The position numbers and the translations under genes are program-made. This document shows, in pieces, positions 13,064 through 23,570 of a DNA stretch of 64,000 bases. Positions within the stretch are counted from its first letter, which is position 1; every line of letters begins with the position of its first letter. Source of the stretch: Tetrahymena elliotti 4EA (Eukaryota; Ciliophora; Oligohymenophorea; Hymenostomatida; Tetrahymenidae); the NCBI GenBank assembly GCA_000231825.2, contig JH720327.1:558524-622523 (forward strand), written 5' to 3'. The notes under the pieces were generated by a model. That model saw nothing but the letters and a program-made list of their open reading frames with translations, was not told the DNA's origin and did not search any database.

Positions 13064-14215
13064 TCAAAATATATCTTAGATTTAATAGGAATAATTTTAT
13101 GGTTAATTATAAAATTTTTCAATGAAATACTCTTTCTAACAATTGTAGTCAAAGTTTTGAATTTCTTTTACAAAGCTGATGTTTTAGTTAATTTCTTAAA
13201 TTCTTTGGCTTCTCTTTTTTAAGAGAAATTTAATCCATTATGGTTCAACGTTAAAACTATGGCTTAGAATAAAGCACTAATAAGGTTCTTCTTAAACTTT
13301 GTTTGAATGATGATTGTAGTATAATAATGTTTTAGTTTTTTTAACTGGAATTACATAACCTTCTTCAGTTGTTAGTTCTTCATCTATTTAGTAATCTTGT
13401 TTTTATTCAAAGGCTTATTTTAGACATTTCATTGTTTTTTCTAATTAAAAAATTCCATCAAATTTATTTTCTCTCACAAAAAAGCTAAAGAAATCTTTAT
13501 TTTTTTGACTTGATATTTTTTCATAAGTCTCCTCAAAGCCATTTCCACAAAATAATGTCAAATTTTTAGAAATGATATGCATTTTTAAAACAGGACATTT
13601 AGTTTTGAAATCAAAATATCCTATAAGCAAATCAAACATCTAATCTTAGTAATAAACTGAGGCCCATTATTTGGCCACATTTTAAAATTAGATAAATTAT
13701 GTGTTACTTAATTCTTTAAAATATTAATTTAATGGTTTATTTTTTATAAAGTCATACATTTTAGATTATGTTTCATCAACCCACTTTTAATATTATTTCA
13801 GCACCTAAGCTAGCTCATAGTATTTCTAATTTTAATATGATTTATACATTCTAATCAAATATCTAAAATTCACCTAACCTTAAGAATATGTAGTCATTGA
13901 AATATCTATAGTCTAATTTATTTTATCAAGCTCTATCAATTCTAGAATCCCTATACCAGCCTCTTAATATCCATAGTTTTAATATTATTCGTAGTCATTA
14001 TCATCATAACTTTTCATCATTCTGAAGAAATTAAATATATAAATTGGATTTGTGTCAGGGTTCAACGTTTTAGTAAAAATAGGAGCCCATCTAAGCCTAT
14101 TTCTCACCCTTTACTTTCTTTTAGTAATTGTTGCTGTAATTTTTTGTATTCTATTTTCTTGTGATGATGATGATTCTTCTTTTGTTGATTTATTTTTATC
14201 ACTTTCAAACTCCAT
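13064..14215 (-). CDS. Unknown ciliate family protein, array copy B
   Basis: An uncharacterised protein of 383 residues, intronless, from ATG 14213-14215 (MEFESDKNKSTKEESSSSQE) to TGA 13064-13066. The same core as copy A is present: NFFRMMKSYDDNDYEQY, EAGIGILELIELDKIN, GYFDFKTKCPVLKMHIISKN, LTLFCGNGFEETYEKISSQK, and DFFSFFVRENKFDG, then LTTEEGYVIPVKKTK. In this copy the frame upstream of the Met is closed by TGA, so the short start is the only one available. That argues that the MEF-type Met may be the true start for the family. Confidence 0.82.
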
Positions 14216-14735
14216 AACACAAAATTATGTATAATCAATCAATCAATCTTTTGTAATTAATTAATTTATCAAAAATTTCGATTTTTGTCAAAAATATTGT
14301 TTTTTTTCTTTTTATTCCTATTTATTTTTTAAATACATCTGAGATACTATCTAATTACAACTACATATGTTGAATAGTTTCTATTCACAAATTTAATATT
14401 AAAGGCTATCTTTACTACATTAATGATATTTAAAAAACTCAATACTTGATTTAACAAAATGCATTATATTAGTAAAATAAGTAATAGTCAATTGAAAATA
14501 ATTCTTTGCTAGGTTTAAAAAACTTAAATAAATTTATTTTAAAAATAAATATTTTAATATCAGAAAATTAAAAGATGATTAAGAAGATAATTATTTGATA
14601 TCAACTCTCCCTCTTTATTTAGAAAATTTAAAAAGGAATATTTGATTATTTCAACATAATTTTGAACTATTGCTATTAATTTATACTTAAATTAAAAACA
14701 AATTTAAATAAATAATTTTAATTTAAGAAGAGGAT
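14216..14735. other. Array spacer (B-C)
   Basis: AT-rich spacer of about 0.5 kb that carries the promoter side of copy B and the 3' flank of copy C. It contains a short ATCA run at about 14229-14247. Its left half partly resembles the F-G spacer. No gene is seen. Confidence 0.5.
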
Positions 14736-15911
14736 TCAAAGCAGATCTTAGATTTAATCAGAATAATTTTATTGTTAATTGTAAAATTTTTCAATGAAAT
14801 ACTCTTTCTAGCAATTGTAGTCAAGGCTTTGAATTTCTTTTACAAGGCTAATATTTTAATTGCTTTTGTTAATTTCTTATATTCTTTAGCTTCTTTTTTC
14901 AATGAGAAATTTAACCCATTATGGTTCAACATTATAACTGTGACTTATTATAAAGCACTGCCAAGGCTCTTCTTAAACTTCATTTGAATTTTGATTGTAA
15001 AATATAAATTTCATTAATTTTTTTACTGGAATTACATACCCTTCCTCTGTTGTTAGCTCTTCATCAATTTAGAAATCCTTTTTAAAATCAATGGTTTGCT
15101 TAAGGTATTTTATTGTTTTTTCGAGTTCAAAAATTCCATCAAATTTATTTTCTCTCACAAAAAAGCTAAAGAAATCTTTATTTTTTTAACTTGATATTTT
15201 TTCATAAGTCTCTTCAAAACTATTTCCACAAAATAAAGTCAAATTTTTAGAAATGATTTGCATTTTTAAAACTGGAATTTTAGTTTAGAAATCAAAGTAT
15301 CCTAAAATCAGATCATACATTTGATCTTCGTAATAAACTGAGGCCCATTATTTAGCCATTTTTTAAAATTAGATAAATTATGTTTCATTTAATTCTAAAA
15401 AAGATTCATTAGATGGTTCATCTTCAATAGCTTAAAACATTCTAGTTTACATGTTATCAACCCATTTTTAATATTTTTTCAACTCTAAAGCTAGCTCATA
15501 GTATTTCTAATTTTAATAGGACTTATACATTTTAATCAAATATCTAAAATTCACCAATCCTTAAGAATAAGTAGTTACTGAAATATCTATAGTCTCATTT
15601 TTTTTATCAAGCTCTATTAGTTCTAGAATACCAAGGCCAGCATCTTAAAATCCATAATTGTAATATTATGCGTAGTCATTATCATCATAACTCTTCATCA
15701 TTCTGAAGTAATTATATATAAATATTGGATTTGTGTCAGGATTCAAAGTTTTAGTAAAAATAGGAGCCCATTTAAGCCTAATAGTTCTTTGCTTTCTTTT
15801 AGCAATAGTTGTTGTAATTTTTTATACTTTAGTTTATTGTGGTAATGATGGTTCTTTTGTTTATTTATTTTTATCATTTTCAGTAATAGAAAATTAAGTA
15901 TGATCAGTCAT
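14736..15911 (-). CDS. Unknown ciliate family protein, array copy C
   Basis: An uncharacterised protein of 391 residues from ATG 15909-15911 (MTDHTQFSITENDKNKQTK) to TGA 14736-14738. The Met used by copies A, B, D and E at the MEF/MET position is absent here (ITEN instead), so the upstream ATG must serve. The core is intact: AKRKQRTIRLKWAPIFTKTL, YDLILGYFDFQTKIPVLKM, IISKNLTLFCGNSFEETYEK, FFSFFVRENKFDGIFELEKT, LTTEEGYVIPVKKLMKF and a CQKEYFIEKFY end. One change stands out: GNGFEE of its siblings is GNSFEE. The frame is continuous, so the copy is probably functional. Confidence 0.8.
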
Positions 15912-16583
15912 TATAATTAATTTTATCAAAAATTTAGATTTTTGTGGAAACTTTTGGTTATAATATTTATTATTCTAATCTTTTTTATATTAATCTCAGA
16001 AAATACCTAATTCCTAACAGATACGTCTAATCATTTCAAAATACAAATATAATATTAAATCTCTACTAAATAAATGATTTATAAAAAACTAAGTATAATC
16101 AAATACAATTCAAAAATCTAGTCTTTAGGATACAACTAGATGAGTGAATAGGATTTAATAAAAAAGCATTCAATTTTGCTAATTAAAAGCTTGGCTTAGT
16201 GAAGTAGAATTAAGAAAAATTTAAAAATTAATCAAATTTAACATAATAAAAATATATAATAAAAAACAATAAAACAGAGCCTCAGAGGAGTATATTAAAT
16301 GTTTTGAATTAGACCTGGGTTTTCTAACTAATTGATTAAAGCAATGTTTAGAAAAATTAGTTCTGTTTAAAAAATGAGTTTCATATTATATATTTTTAAA
16401 ACTACTTATGTGTTATATTATATCAAAAAATTAAGAATATAAATATTTGATATAAGTTTGACCAATTAATTTAGAAAATGTGAAAAGAATTTTTGATTAT
16501 CTCTACATAATTTCTAACTACGATTTAATTCATACATAAATTGAAAACAAAATTAAAAAATAATTTCTATTTAAGAAGGAGAT
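15912..16583. repeat. Class-2 array spacer (C-D)
   Basis: This spacer is a diverged duplicate of the D-E spacer. The stretch about 16080-16330 (AAAAAACTAAGTA..GTCAAAT..A then AAATCTAGTC) parallels about 17945-18200. No coding segment is visible in either copy. Confidence 0.6.
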
Positions 16584-17738
16584 TCAAAATATATCTTAGA
16601 TTTAATAAGAATAATTTTATTGTTAATTATAAAATTTTTCAATAAAATATTCTTTTTAGCAATTGTAGTCAAGGTTTTGAATTTCTTTTACAAGATTAAT
16701 GTTTAAGTCGTTTTTGTTACTTTCTTACATTCTTTAGTTTCTTTTTTCTATGAGAAATTTAATCCATTATGGTTCAACGTTATAATTGTGACTTATTATA
16801 AAGCACTACCAAGGTTCTTCTTAAACTTTGTTTGAATTTTGATTGTAAAATATAAATTTCATTTATTTTTTTACTGGAATTACATACCCTTCTTCTGTTG
16901 TTAGCTCTTCATCAATTTAGAAATCATCTTTATAATCAATTGTTTACTTGAGGTATTTTATTGTTTTTTCTAGTTGATAAATTCCATCAAATTTATTTTC
17001 TCTCACAAAAAAGCTAAAGAAATCTTTATTTTTTTGACTCGAAATATGATCGTAAGTCTCTTGAAAGCCATTTCCACAAAACAAAGTCAAATTTTTAGAG
17101 ATTATATGCATTTTTAAAACAGGACATTTAATTCAGAAATCAAAATAACCTAAAATCATATCATACATTTGATCTTCATAATAAACTTAGGCCCATTATT
17201 TAGCTACCTTTTAAAATTAGTTGAATTATGTTTCACTTATTTCAAACAAAGATTCGTTTGATTCTTTATAGTTAATAACTTAAAACATTCTAGCTTACGT
17301 GTTATCAACCCATTTTTAATATTCATTCAGTACTAAAGCGAGTTCATAGTATTTCTAATTTTAATATGACTTATACATTTTAATCAAATATCTAAAATTC
17401 ACCAAGCCTTAAGAATAAGTAGTCATTGAAATATCTATAGTCTCATTTATTTTATCAAGCTCTATCAATTCTAGAATGCCTATACCAGCCTCTTAAAATC
17501 CGTAGTTATAATATTATTCATAGTCATTATCATCATAACTCTTCATCATTCTAAAGAAATTATAAATGTAAATTGGATTTGTGTCAGAGTTCAAAATTTT
17601 AGTAAAGATAGGAACCCATTTAAGTTTAGTTTTAGTTTTTTGCTTTTTTTTAGCAATAACTGTTGAAATTTTTTGTACTCTAGTTTCTTGTGATGATTCT
17701 CCTTTTGTTTATTTATTTTTATCACTTTCAGTCTCCAT
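16584..17738 (-). pseudogene. Array copy D, interrupted by one in-frame TGA
   Basis: The frame runs from ATG 17736-17738 (METESDKNKQTKGESSQETR) in perfect phase to the family's usual stop at TGA 16584-16586, but codon 202 (17133-17135) is TGA. Its siblings have TAA (Gln) or AAA there, inside the segment GYFDFQTKCPVLKM. Everything after the stop keeps the family sequence (HIISKNLTLFCGNGFQETY, DFFSFFVRENKFDG), so only this one point change breaks the gene. As drawn the product would be 201 residues, about half length. Because TGA is the only stop in this code, this is most likely a young pseudogene or a sequencing error. Readthrough cannot be excluded from sequence. Confidence 0.75.
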
Positions 17739-18421
17739 AACACAAAACTTATGTATGATCAATTATCAATATCTTTTGTAATTAATTTTATCAAAAATTG
17801 AAATTTTTGTCAAAACTTTTGATTATAATATTTGTTATTCCTAATCTTTTTTCTTTAAATCTTAGAAAATACCTAATTAGGATCAGATGTGTTGAATAAT
17901 TTCTATTTGCAAATTTATTACTAAAGGCTATCTCTACTATAAAATGATATACAAAAAACTAAGTAAAGTCAAATCCAGTTCGAAATCTAGTCGTTTGGAT
18001 AAAACAAGATAAGTGAATGGGAGGAACATAATAAAAAATAATTTAATTTAATCAATTTTGATAAGTCAAGTAAAATTATGAAAAATTCAAAAATAAATTA
18101 AATCTATCTAACATAATAAAAATATATAATAGAAAAAGATACAGCAAGTCTTCAAAAGGGCATATTAAATTTTTTGAATTAAACCTATGTAACTGATTGA
18201 TTAAAAAGAGATATTTTATAAAAATAATTCTGTTTATAAAATTTGTTGCATATTATATATTTAAAATTCTTGATGTGTTTTACTTCATAGAATTAAGAAG
18301 ATAGTTATTTGATATGAATTCTCCCCATTTTTTAAAAAGAATATTTGATTATCTCTACATATTTTCGATTTTGATTCAAACATAAATTTAAAATAATATT
18401 AAATAAATAATTTTAATTTAA
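17739..18421. repeat. Class-2 array spacer (D-E)
   Basis: A duplicate of the C-D spacer, recognisable through ACAAAAAACTAAGTAAAGTC, the AAATCTAGTCGTTTGGATAA block and a shared CATATTAAATTTTTTGAATT stretch near 18160. It holds no gene and covers the 5' flank of copy D and the 3' flank of copy E. Confidence 0.6.
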
Positions 18422-19627
18422 TCAAAATATATCTTATACTTAATAAGAATAATTTTATTATTAATTATAAAATTTTTCAATGAAATACTCTTTCTAGCAA
18501 TTGTAGTCAAGATTTTGAATTTCTTTTACAAGGTTAATGTTTTAGTTGTTTTTGCTAATTTCTTGTATTCTTTAACTTCTTTTTTCTATGAGAAATTTAA
18601 CCCATTATGGTTCAACATTATAACTGTGACTTATTATATAGTACTACCAAGGTTCTTCTTAAACTTTGTTTGTATTTTGATTGTAAAATATAAATTTCAT
18701 TTATTTTTTGACTGGAATTACATACCCTTCTAGTGTGGTTAGCTCTTCATCAATTTAGAAATCACCTTTATAATCAATGGTTTGCTTTATGTATTTTATT
18801 GTTTTTTCCAGTTCATAAGTTCCATCAAATTTATTTTCTCTCACAAAAAAGCTAAAGAAGTCTTTATTTTTTTGACTAGAAATATGATTATAAGTCTCTT
18901 CAAAGCCATTTCCACAAAATAAAGTCAAATTTTTAGAGATTATACGCATTTTTAAAACAGAACATTAAGTTTAGAAGTCAAAGTATCCTAAAATCAAATC
19001 ATACATTTAATCTTCATAATTAACTTAGGCCCATTATTTAGCTGCTTTTTAAAATTAAATAAATTATGTTTCACTTAACTCAAACAAAGATTCATTTGAT
19101 TGCTTATAGTTAATAACTTAAAGCATTTTAGTTTATTTGTCATCAACCCATTTTTAATATTCATCAAGCACTAAAGCTAGTTCATAGTATTTCTAATTTT
19201 AATAGGACTAATATATTTTAATTAAATGTCTAAAATTCACCAAGCCTTAAGAATAAGTAGTCATTGAAATATCTATTGTCTCATTTATTTTATCAAGTTC
19301 TATTAATTCTAGAATACCAATACCAGCTTCTTAAAATCCATAGTTTTGAAATTATTCATATTCATTATCATCATAACTCTTCATAATCCTGAAGAAATTA
19401 AAAATATAAATTGGATTTGTGTCAGGGTTCAAAGTTTTAGTAAAAATGGGAACCCATTTAACAATCTTATTTCTAGTTCTTTGCTTTCTTTTAGTTATAG
19501 TTGTTGTAATTTTTTATATTCTAGTTTCTTTAGTTTCTTGTTATGAAGATGAGGATTCTTCTTTTTTTATTGATTTATTTTTATCACCTTCTAACTCCAT
19601 ATCACAAAATTATGTATGATCAGTCAT
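18422..19627 (-). CDS. Unknown ciliate family protein, array copy E
   Basis: An uncharacterised protein of 401 residues from ATG 19625-19627 (MTDHTQFCDMELEGDKNK), or 392 from the internal Met at 19598-19600, to TGA 18422-18424. No introns. The core is intact: LGYFDFQTQCSVLKMR, IISKNLTLFCGNGFEETYNH, DFFSFFVRENKFDGTYELEK, TIKYIKQTIDYKGDF and the C-terminal CQKEYFIEKFY. The Ser/Glu-rich N-terminal linker is longer than in the siblings. Shared spacer sequence makes it the closest relative of copy D by position, while its 5' spacer resembles that of copy A. Confidence 0.82.
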
Positions 19628-20327
19628 TTTAATTAATTTTATCAAAATTAGTTTTTTTGTTAAAATTTTTGATTAAAATCTTTGTTATTTCTATCCTTTT
19701 TTATATTAATTTGACAAATTATTTAATTACTACCACTGATTTCTATTTACAAATTAAATATTAAAGTTTATCGTAACTACATTAATGATATGTAAAAAAC
19801 TCAATGATAGATTTAACAAAATGTATTACATTAATGATTTATAATAGTTAACAGCCTATCAGAATACAATTCTTTTTTTGGTTAATATGAATAACAAAAT
19901 AAAAAAGAAAAATAAAATATTTTGGCTACTATGGTTAGGGATTTTATTAACAGTATAGATGTTATCATAAATATAAAAAAAAGTAACGGTTTGTAAAATC
20001 AATCCTAATTTCTTTGTCATTTTTCAACATAATTGTAAATTTAGTTCAGGAAAATAAATATTTAATATGTTTATCAATTAAGATGTATGCCCTTAACATA
20101 AAATATTTTGGATATATATTCGTAAAATTACTGATGTGTTTTTTTTCATCAGAAATTTAAAAGATGATTAAGAAGATAATTATTTTATATTAATTATCCC
20201 TATTTATTTTGAAAATTGAAAAAAAATATTTTATTATTTCTACATAGTTTCTAACTATTTATTACTAATTTATTCAAACATAAACTAAAACAAAATGAAA
20301 TATTTAATTTTAATTTAAGAAAAGTAT
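19628..20327. repeat. Class-1 array spacer (E-F)
   Basis: A duplicate of the A-B spacer, including the block 19915-20040 (TTTTGGCTACTATGGTTAGGG, then AATCAATCCTAATTTCTTTG). It contains the promoter side of copy E and the 3' flank of copy F. No gene is seen. Confidence 0.6.
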
Positions 20328-21387
20328 TCAAAATTTTTCTGAGATTTAATCAGAATAATTTGTTTGTTAATTGTAAAATTTTCCAATGAAATACTCTTTT
20401 TAGCAAATGTAGTCAAGGTTTTGAATTTCTTTTACAAGGTTAATGTTATAGTTGTTTTTGCTAACTTCTTACAATCTTTAGCTTCTTTTTTCTAAGAGAA
20501 ATTTAATCTATTATGGTTCAACGTTAAAACTGTGACTTTTAAAAAGCACTAACAAGGTTCTTCTTAAAATTTGTTAGAATTTTGATTTTAAAACATTAGT
20601 TTCATTTATTTTTCGACTGGAATTACATATCCTTCTTCTATTGCTAGCCCTTCGTCAATTTAGAAATCCTTTTTATAGTCAATAGTTTGCTTTATGCATT
20701 TCATTTTTTTTTCTAATTAAAAAATTCCATCAAATTTATTTTCTCTCACAAAATTTTAGTTTAGAAATCAACGTATCCTAAAATCATTTGATCTTGTTAA
20801 TAAACTGAGGCCCATTATTTAGCTACTTTTTAAAATTAAATAAATTATGTTTCACTTAATTCTAAAATAGATTTGTTTGATGTTTTATTTTTTATAAATT
20901 TATACATTTTAGCTTACCTTTCATCAACCCATTTTTAATATTCATTCAGCGCTAAAGCTAGTTCATAGTATTTCTAATTTTAATATGGCTTATACATTTC
21001 AATCAAATGTCTAAAATTCACCAATCCTTAAGAATAAATAGTCACTGAAATATCTATAGTCTCATTTATTTTATCAAGCTCTATTGATTCTAGAATGCCT
21101 AAACCATAGTTGTAAAATTATTGGTAATCACTATCATCATAACTCTTCATTATTCTGAAGAAATTATAAATAAAAATTGGATTTGAGTCAAGATTCAAAG
21201 TTTTAGGAAAGATAGGAATCCATTTAAGCTTATTTCTAGTTTTTTGCTTTTTTTTAACAATACCTATTGAAATTTTTTGTATTCTAGTTTCTTGTGATTG
21301 TGATTCTTCTTTTGTTTATTTATTTTTGTCACTTTCAATCTCCGTAACACAAAATTATGTATGATCAATCAATGAATCTTTTGTCAT
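20328..21387 (-). pseudogene. Array copy F, frameshifted by an internal deletion
   Basis: Both ends belong to the family (N-terminal QFCVTEIESDKNKQTK; C-terminal end at TGA 20328-20330), but about 200 bp corresponding to KMxIISKNLTLFCGNGFEET to KDFFSFF is missing at about 20750. The join between short A/T-rich stretches shifts the frame and gives TGA at 20746-20748. The MEF-type start codon is changed to ACG. Only an upstream ATG at 21385-21387 remains in frame. A second deletion of 15 bases near 21100 keeps the frame but removes the EAGIG region. Total length is not a multiple of three. The predicted product would stop after about 213 residues, so this copy is a pseudogene. Confidence 0.8.
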
Positions 21388-22002
21388 TAATATTGAGATT
21401 TTTGTTAAAACTTTTGATTAATATACTGAGCTACTCTTATTTTTTTATATTAATTTCACAAAATGTCTAATTACTACCACATATGTTTAATATTTTCTAT
21501 TTGCAAATTTAATATTAAAGGTTATCATACTCAATACTTGATTTAGCAACATGTGTTACATTAATGATTTATAATAATTAATATATGGTCAGAATTCAAT
21601 AATTTGTAAGGTTTAAAAAAATTTATTTTAAAATTTTATTATTTTAAGAATTTTTTTCACAAATAATTTTTATATAGAAGAAGTATTTTTATTGCCTCCT
21701 AAAATCATATAAAATACTTACTAATTTTATTTAGTAAATATAAATAAAAACCATTAAATTAAAATTTTTTACTTTTATTATTGAATTTTATTGAAAATAT
21801 AATTTAGTCTAAAAGAAGAAATACCAGTAAATTAATTTTTACTTTTAAATTAGGCCAACTAAAGAAAATTTTAGATATTCCTCATAGACACCTAAAAAAA
21901 ATCTAAGTTATATTTTTACCAAAATAAAATTGGATGCTTAAAATAAACAATTGACACAAATAAATTGAAAATAAAATTTTTTGTGAAAAAAATGAAAACA
22001 TC
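21388..22002. other. Array spacer (F-G)
   Basis: AT-rich spacer upstream of copy F and downstream of copy G. Its part nearest copy F resembles the B-C spacer. No gene recognised. Confidence 0.5.
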
Positions 22003-23220
22003 TCAATTTTACTAAATTTTATATTTACAGAATCTAGCAATATCATTCTTATTAGTTTAGTAATCAAATTTTTCTAAGAAGTATTCTTATTAGCATATCT
22101 AATCTAAATTAATGCTTTTGTATGATTCTTAAAAGTTTTGGTTGTATATTTATAAACTATTTTATAAATTTTATTGACGCATTTGCATTAAATATTCAAT
22201 TGTATTGAGATCAAAATTAAGTTGATTAATAATAAAGTAATATAGTCCAGGTTCATTTGATATTTATTTTGTCTCATTGTCATAAAATAAAAGCTATACT
22301 TTAATCCTACATGGCAGTTTAATACCATCTAATGTTAAAATATAATCCTCATATTCAAATTCAAAATCATTCACACTCATATTTTTCATTACAAGCTTTA
22401 AAGTTTCTTTTTATTTATCTAATTCATATCTTTCATTTTCTTCATAATTATCAAAATCCCTAAGAAAACTAGTAACAAAATCAAAATTTTAGTAATTAAT
22501 TATCTTTTCATAAGTACTTTCCAAATCTCCACTCACAAACTAAATTAAATTATGCGGGAGCAATTACTTTTTAAGAAGTGGTTGTCTTTTTTTAACATTA
22601 TATTAGCCAAGACAAAGCAACATAATATCATTTTGTCTTGCCTCGTTTACCCAATCTTTAATATGATTCTCAAATTCAATAAAATTTTCATCAATATACT
22701 ACTCTATATCAGGTATCTGACTTACTTACTAGAACACATTAAAAAAAGTTTTATCAAATTATGATTTAATGTATATTTAATACTATTCTAAGAGAAGCGC
22801 AAGATCAAAATAGTCTTAATTTTAATAAGATTTATAGAGATTAATTAGATAATCAAATTTTGATTCTCCAAGAGAATTCAAACTGATTTCTAAATCTATA
22901 AATTGATTTATCTTATCTAATTTAATATTTGCAATACTACCTATCCCAGCTGACTAAATTCCAAAGTACTTGTATTTTTCTAATTCATCTGCATCATATT
23001 TTTTCATCATTTTTATTAGATTGTAAATAAATATTGGTTCAGAATCAGATTTCAGAATATTTTTCATAATTATAGGAACACCTATCAATCTTACTCTTCT
23101 TTACTTCCTTAACTTTGATATTTTTAATTTCTATCGCACACATACATCTTTTTTGCTTTCTTATTCTTAAGAATTATCTATTGATTAAATCTTTGCTGAG
23201 CATAAAGAAGCTTCTTACAT
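22003..23220 (-). CDS. Unknown ciliate family protein, divergent copy G
   Basis: An uncharacterised protein of 405 residues, intronless, from ATG 23218-23220 (MQEASLCSAKIQSIDNSQEQ) to TGA 22003-22005. It is clearly homologous to copies A-F but much diverged. The alignable parts are a basic patch RKQRRVRLIGVPIIMKNIL, then PIFIYNLIKMMKKYDADELE, SAGIGSIANIKLDKINQFID, DYLINLYKSYQNQDYFDLAL, DLESTYEKIINYQNFDF and the C-terminal CQQEYFLEKFDYQ. The conserved skeleton common to G and A-F (NxxKMMKKYD / FFRxMKSYD, AGIGxIxxIxLDKIN, LYKSYQNQxYF) defines the part most likely to matter. It is probably the oldest copy, from which the near-identical units differ by a later expansion. Confidence 0.82.
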
Positions 23221-23570
23221 TTAATTTTGGGACTCCTAATACATTTTGAAATATACCAAATTATTTATTTATTTACTTTTTATTTATTCTGTCAATATCT
23301 GATAATTATTATTAAATTTATTTTGTATATTAAAGTATCGATCATCTTAAAATAGACGATCCACTACATCAAAGTTCTAATCTTTTCTTCAAGCTTTTAC
23401 TTCTCAAATTAGAAGTTTTAATTTTAAAATTTAAACTTCGAATATTTTAAGTAATTTTAAATATTCTTTTCTGTATCAATAAAACCTGATACAGAGAATT
23501 TAAAATTTTCCCATTATATTAAATTAAATACTTTAAAATTTAAATTTTAAAACAAACAATTTTTTTAACT
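23221..23570. other. AT-rich spacer
   Basis: Short stretch between copy G and the 3' end of the next minus-strand gene. The unspliced reading of that gene would stay open to TGA at about 23371, so part of this stretch may be coding or 3' UTR. A palindrome-like pair of ATTTAAAATTTAAA blocks surrounds 23430-23540. Confidence 0.4.

Noticed and set aside
12186..21360. Recurrent plus-strand open frames (for example 12186-12377, 14052-14234, 17581-17781, 19419-19619) with similar hydrophobic translations
   Set aside because: They are the complementary strand of the array copies. They recur because the genes on the minus strand are duplicated, and they do not extend over the conserved core.
23221..23570. 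C-terminal extension of the coiled-coil gene to TGA near 23371
   Set aside because: The extra residues are dominated by Lys/Ile/Phe from AT-rich DNA, and removal of a plausible intron at about 23635-23700 gives a cleaner end at 23571. Not fully excluded.
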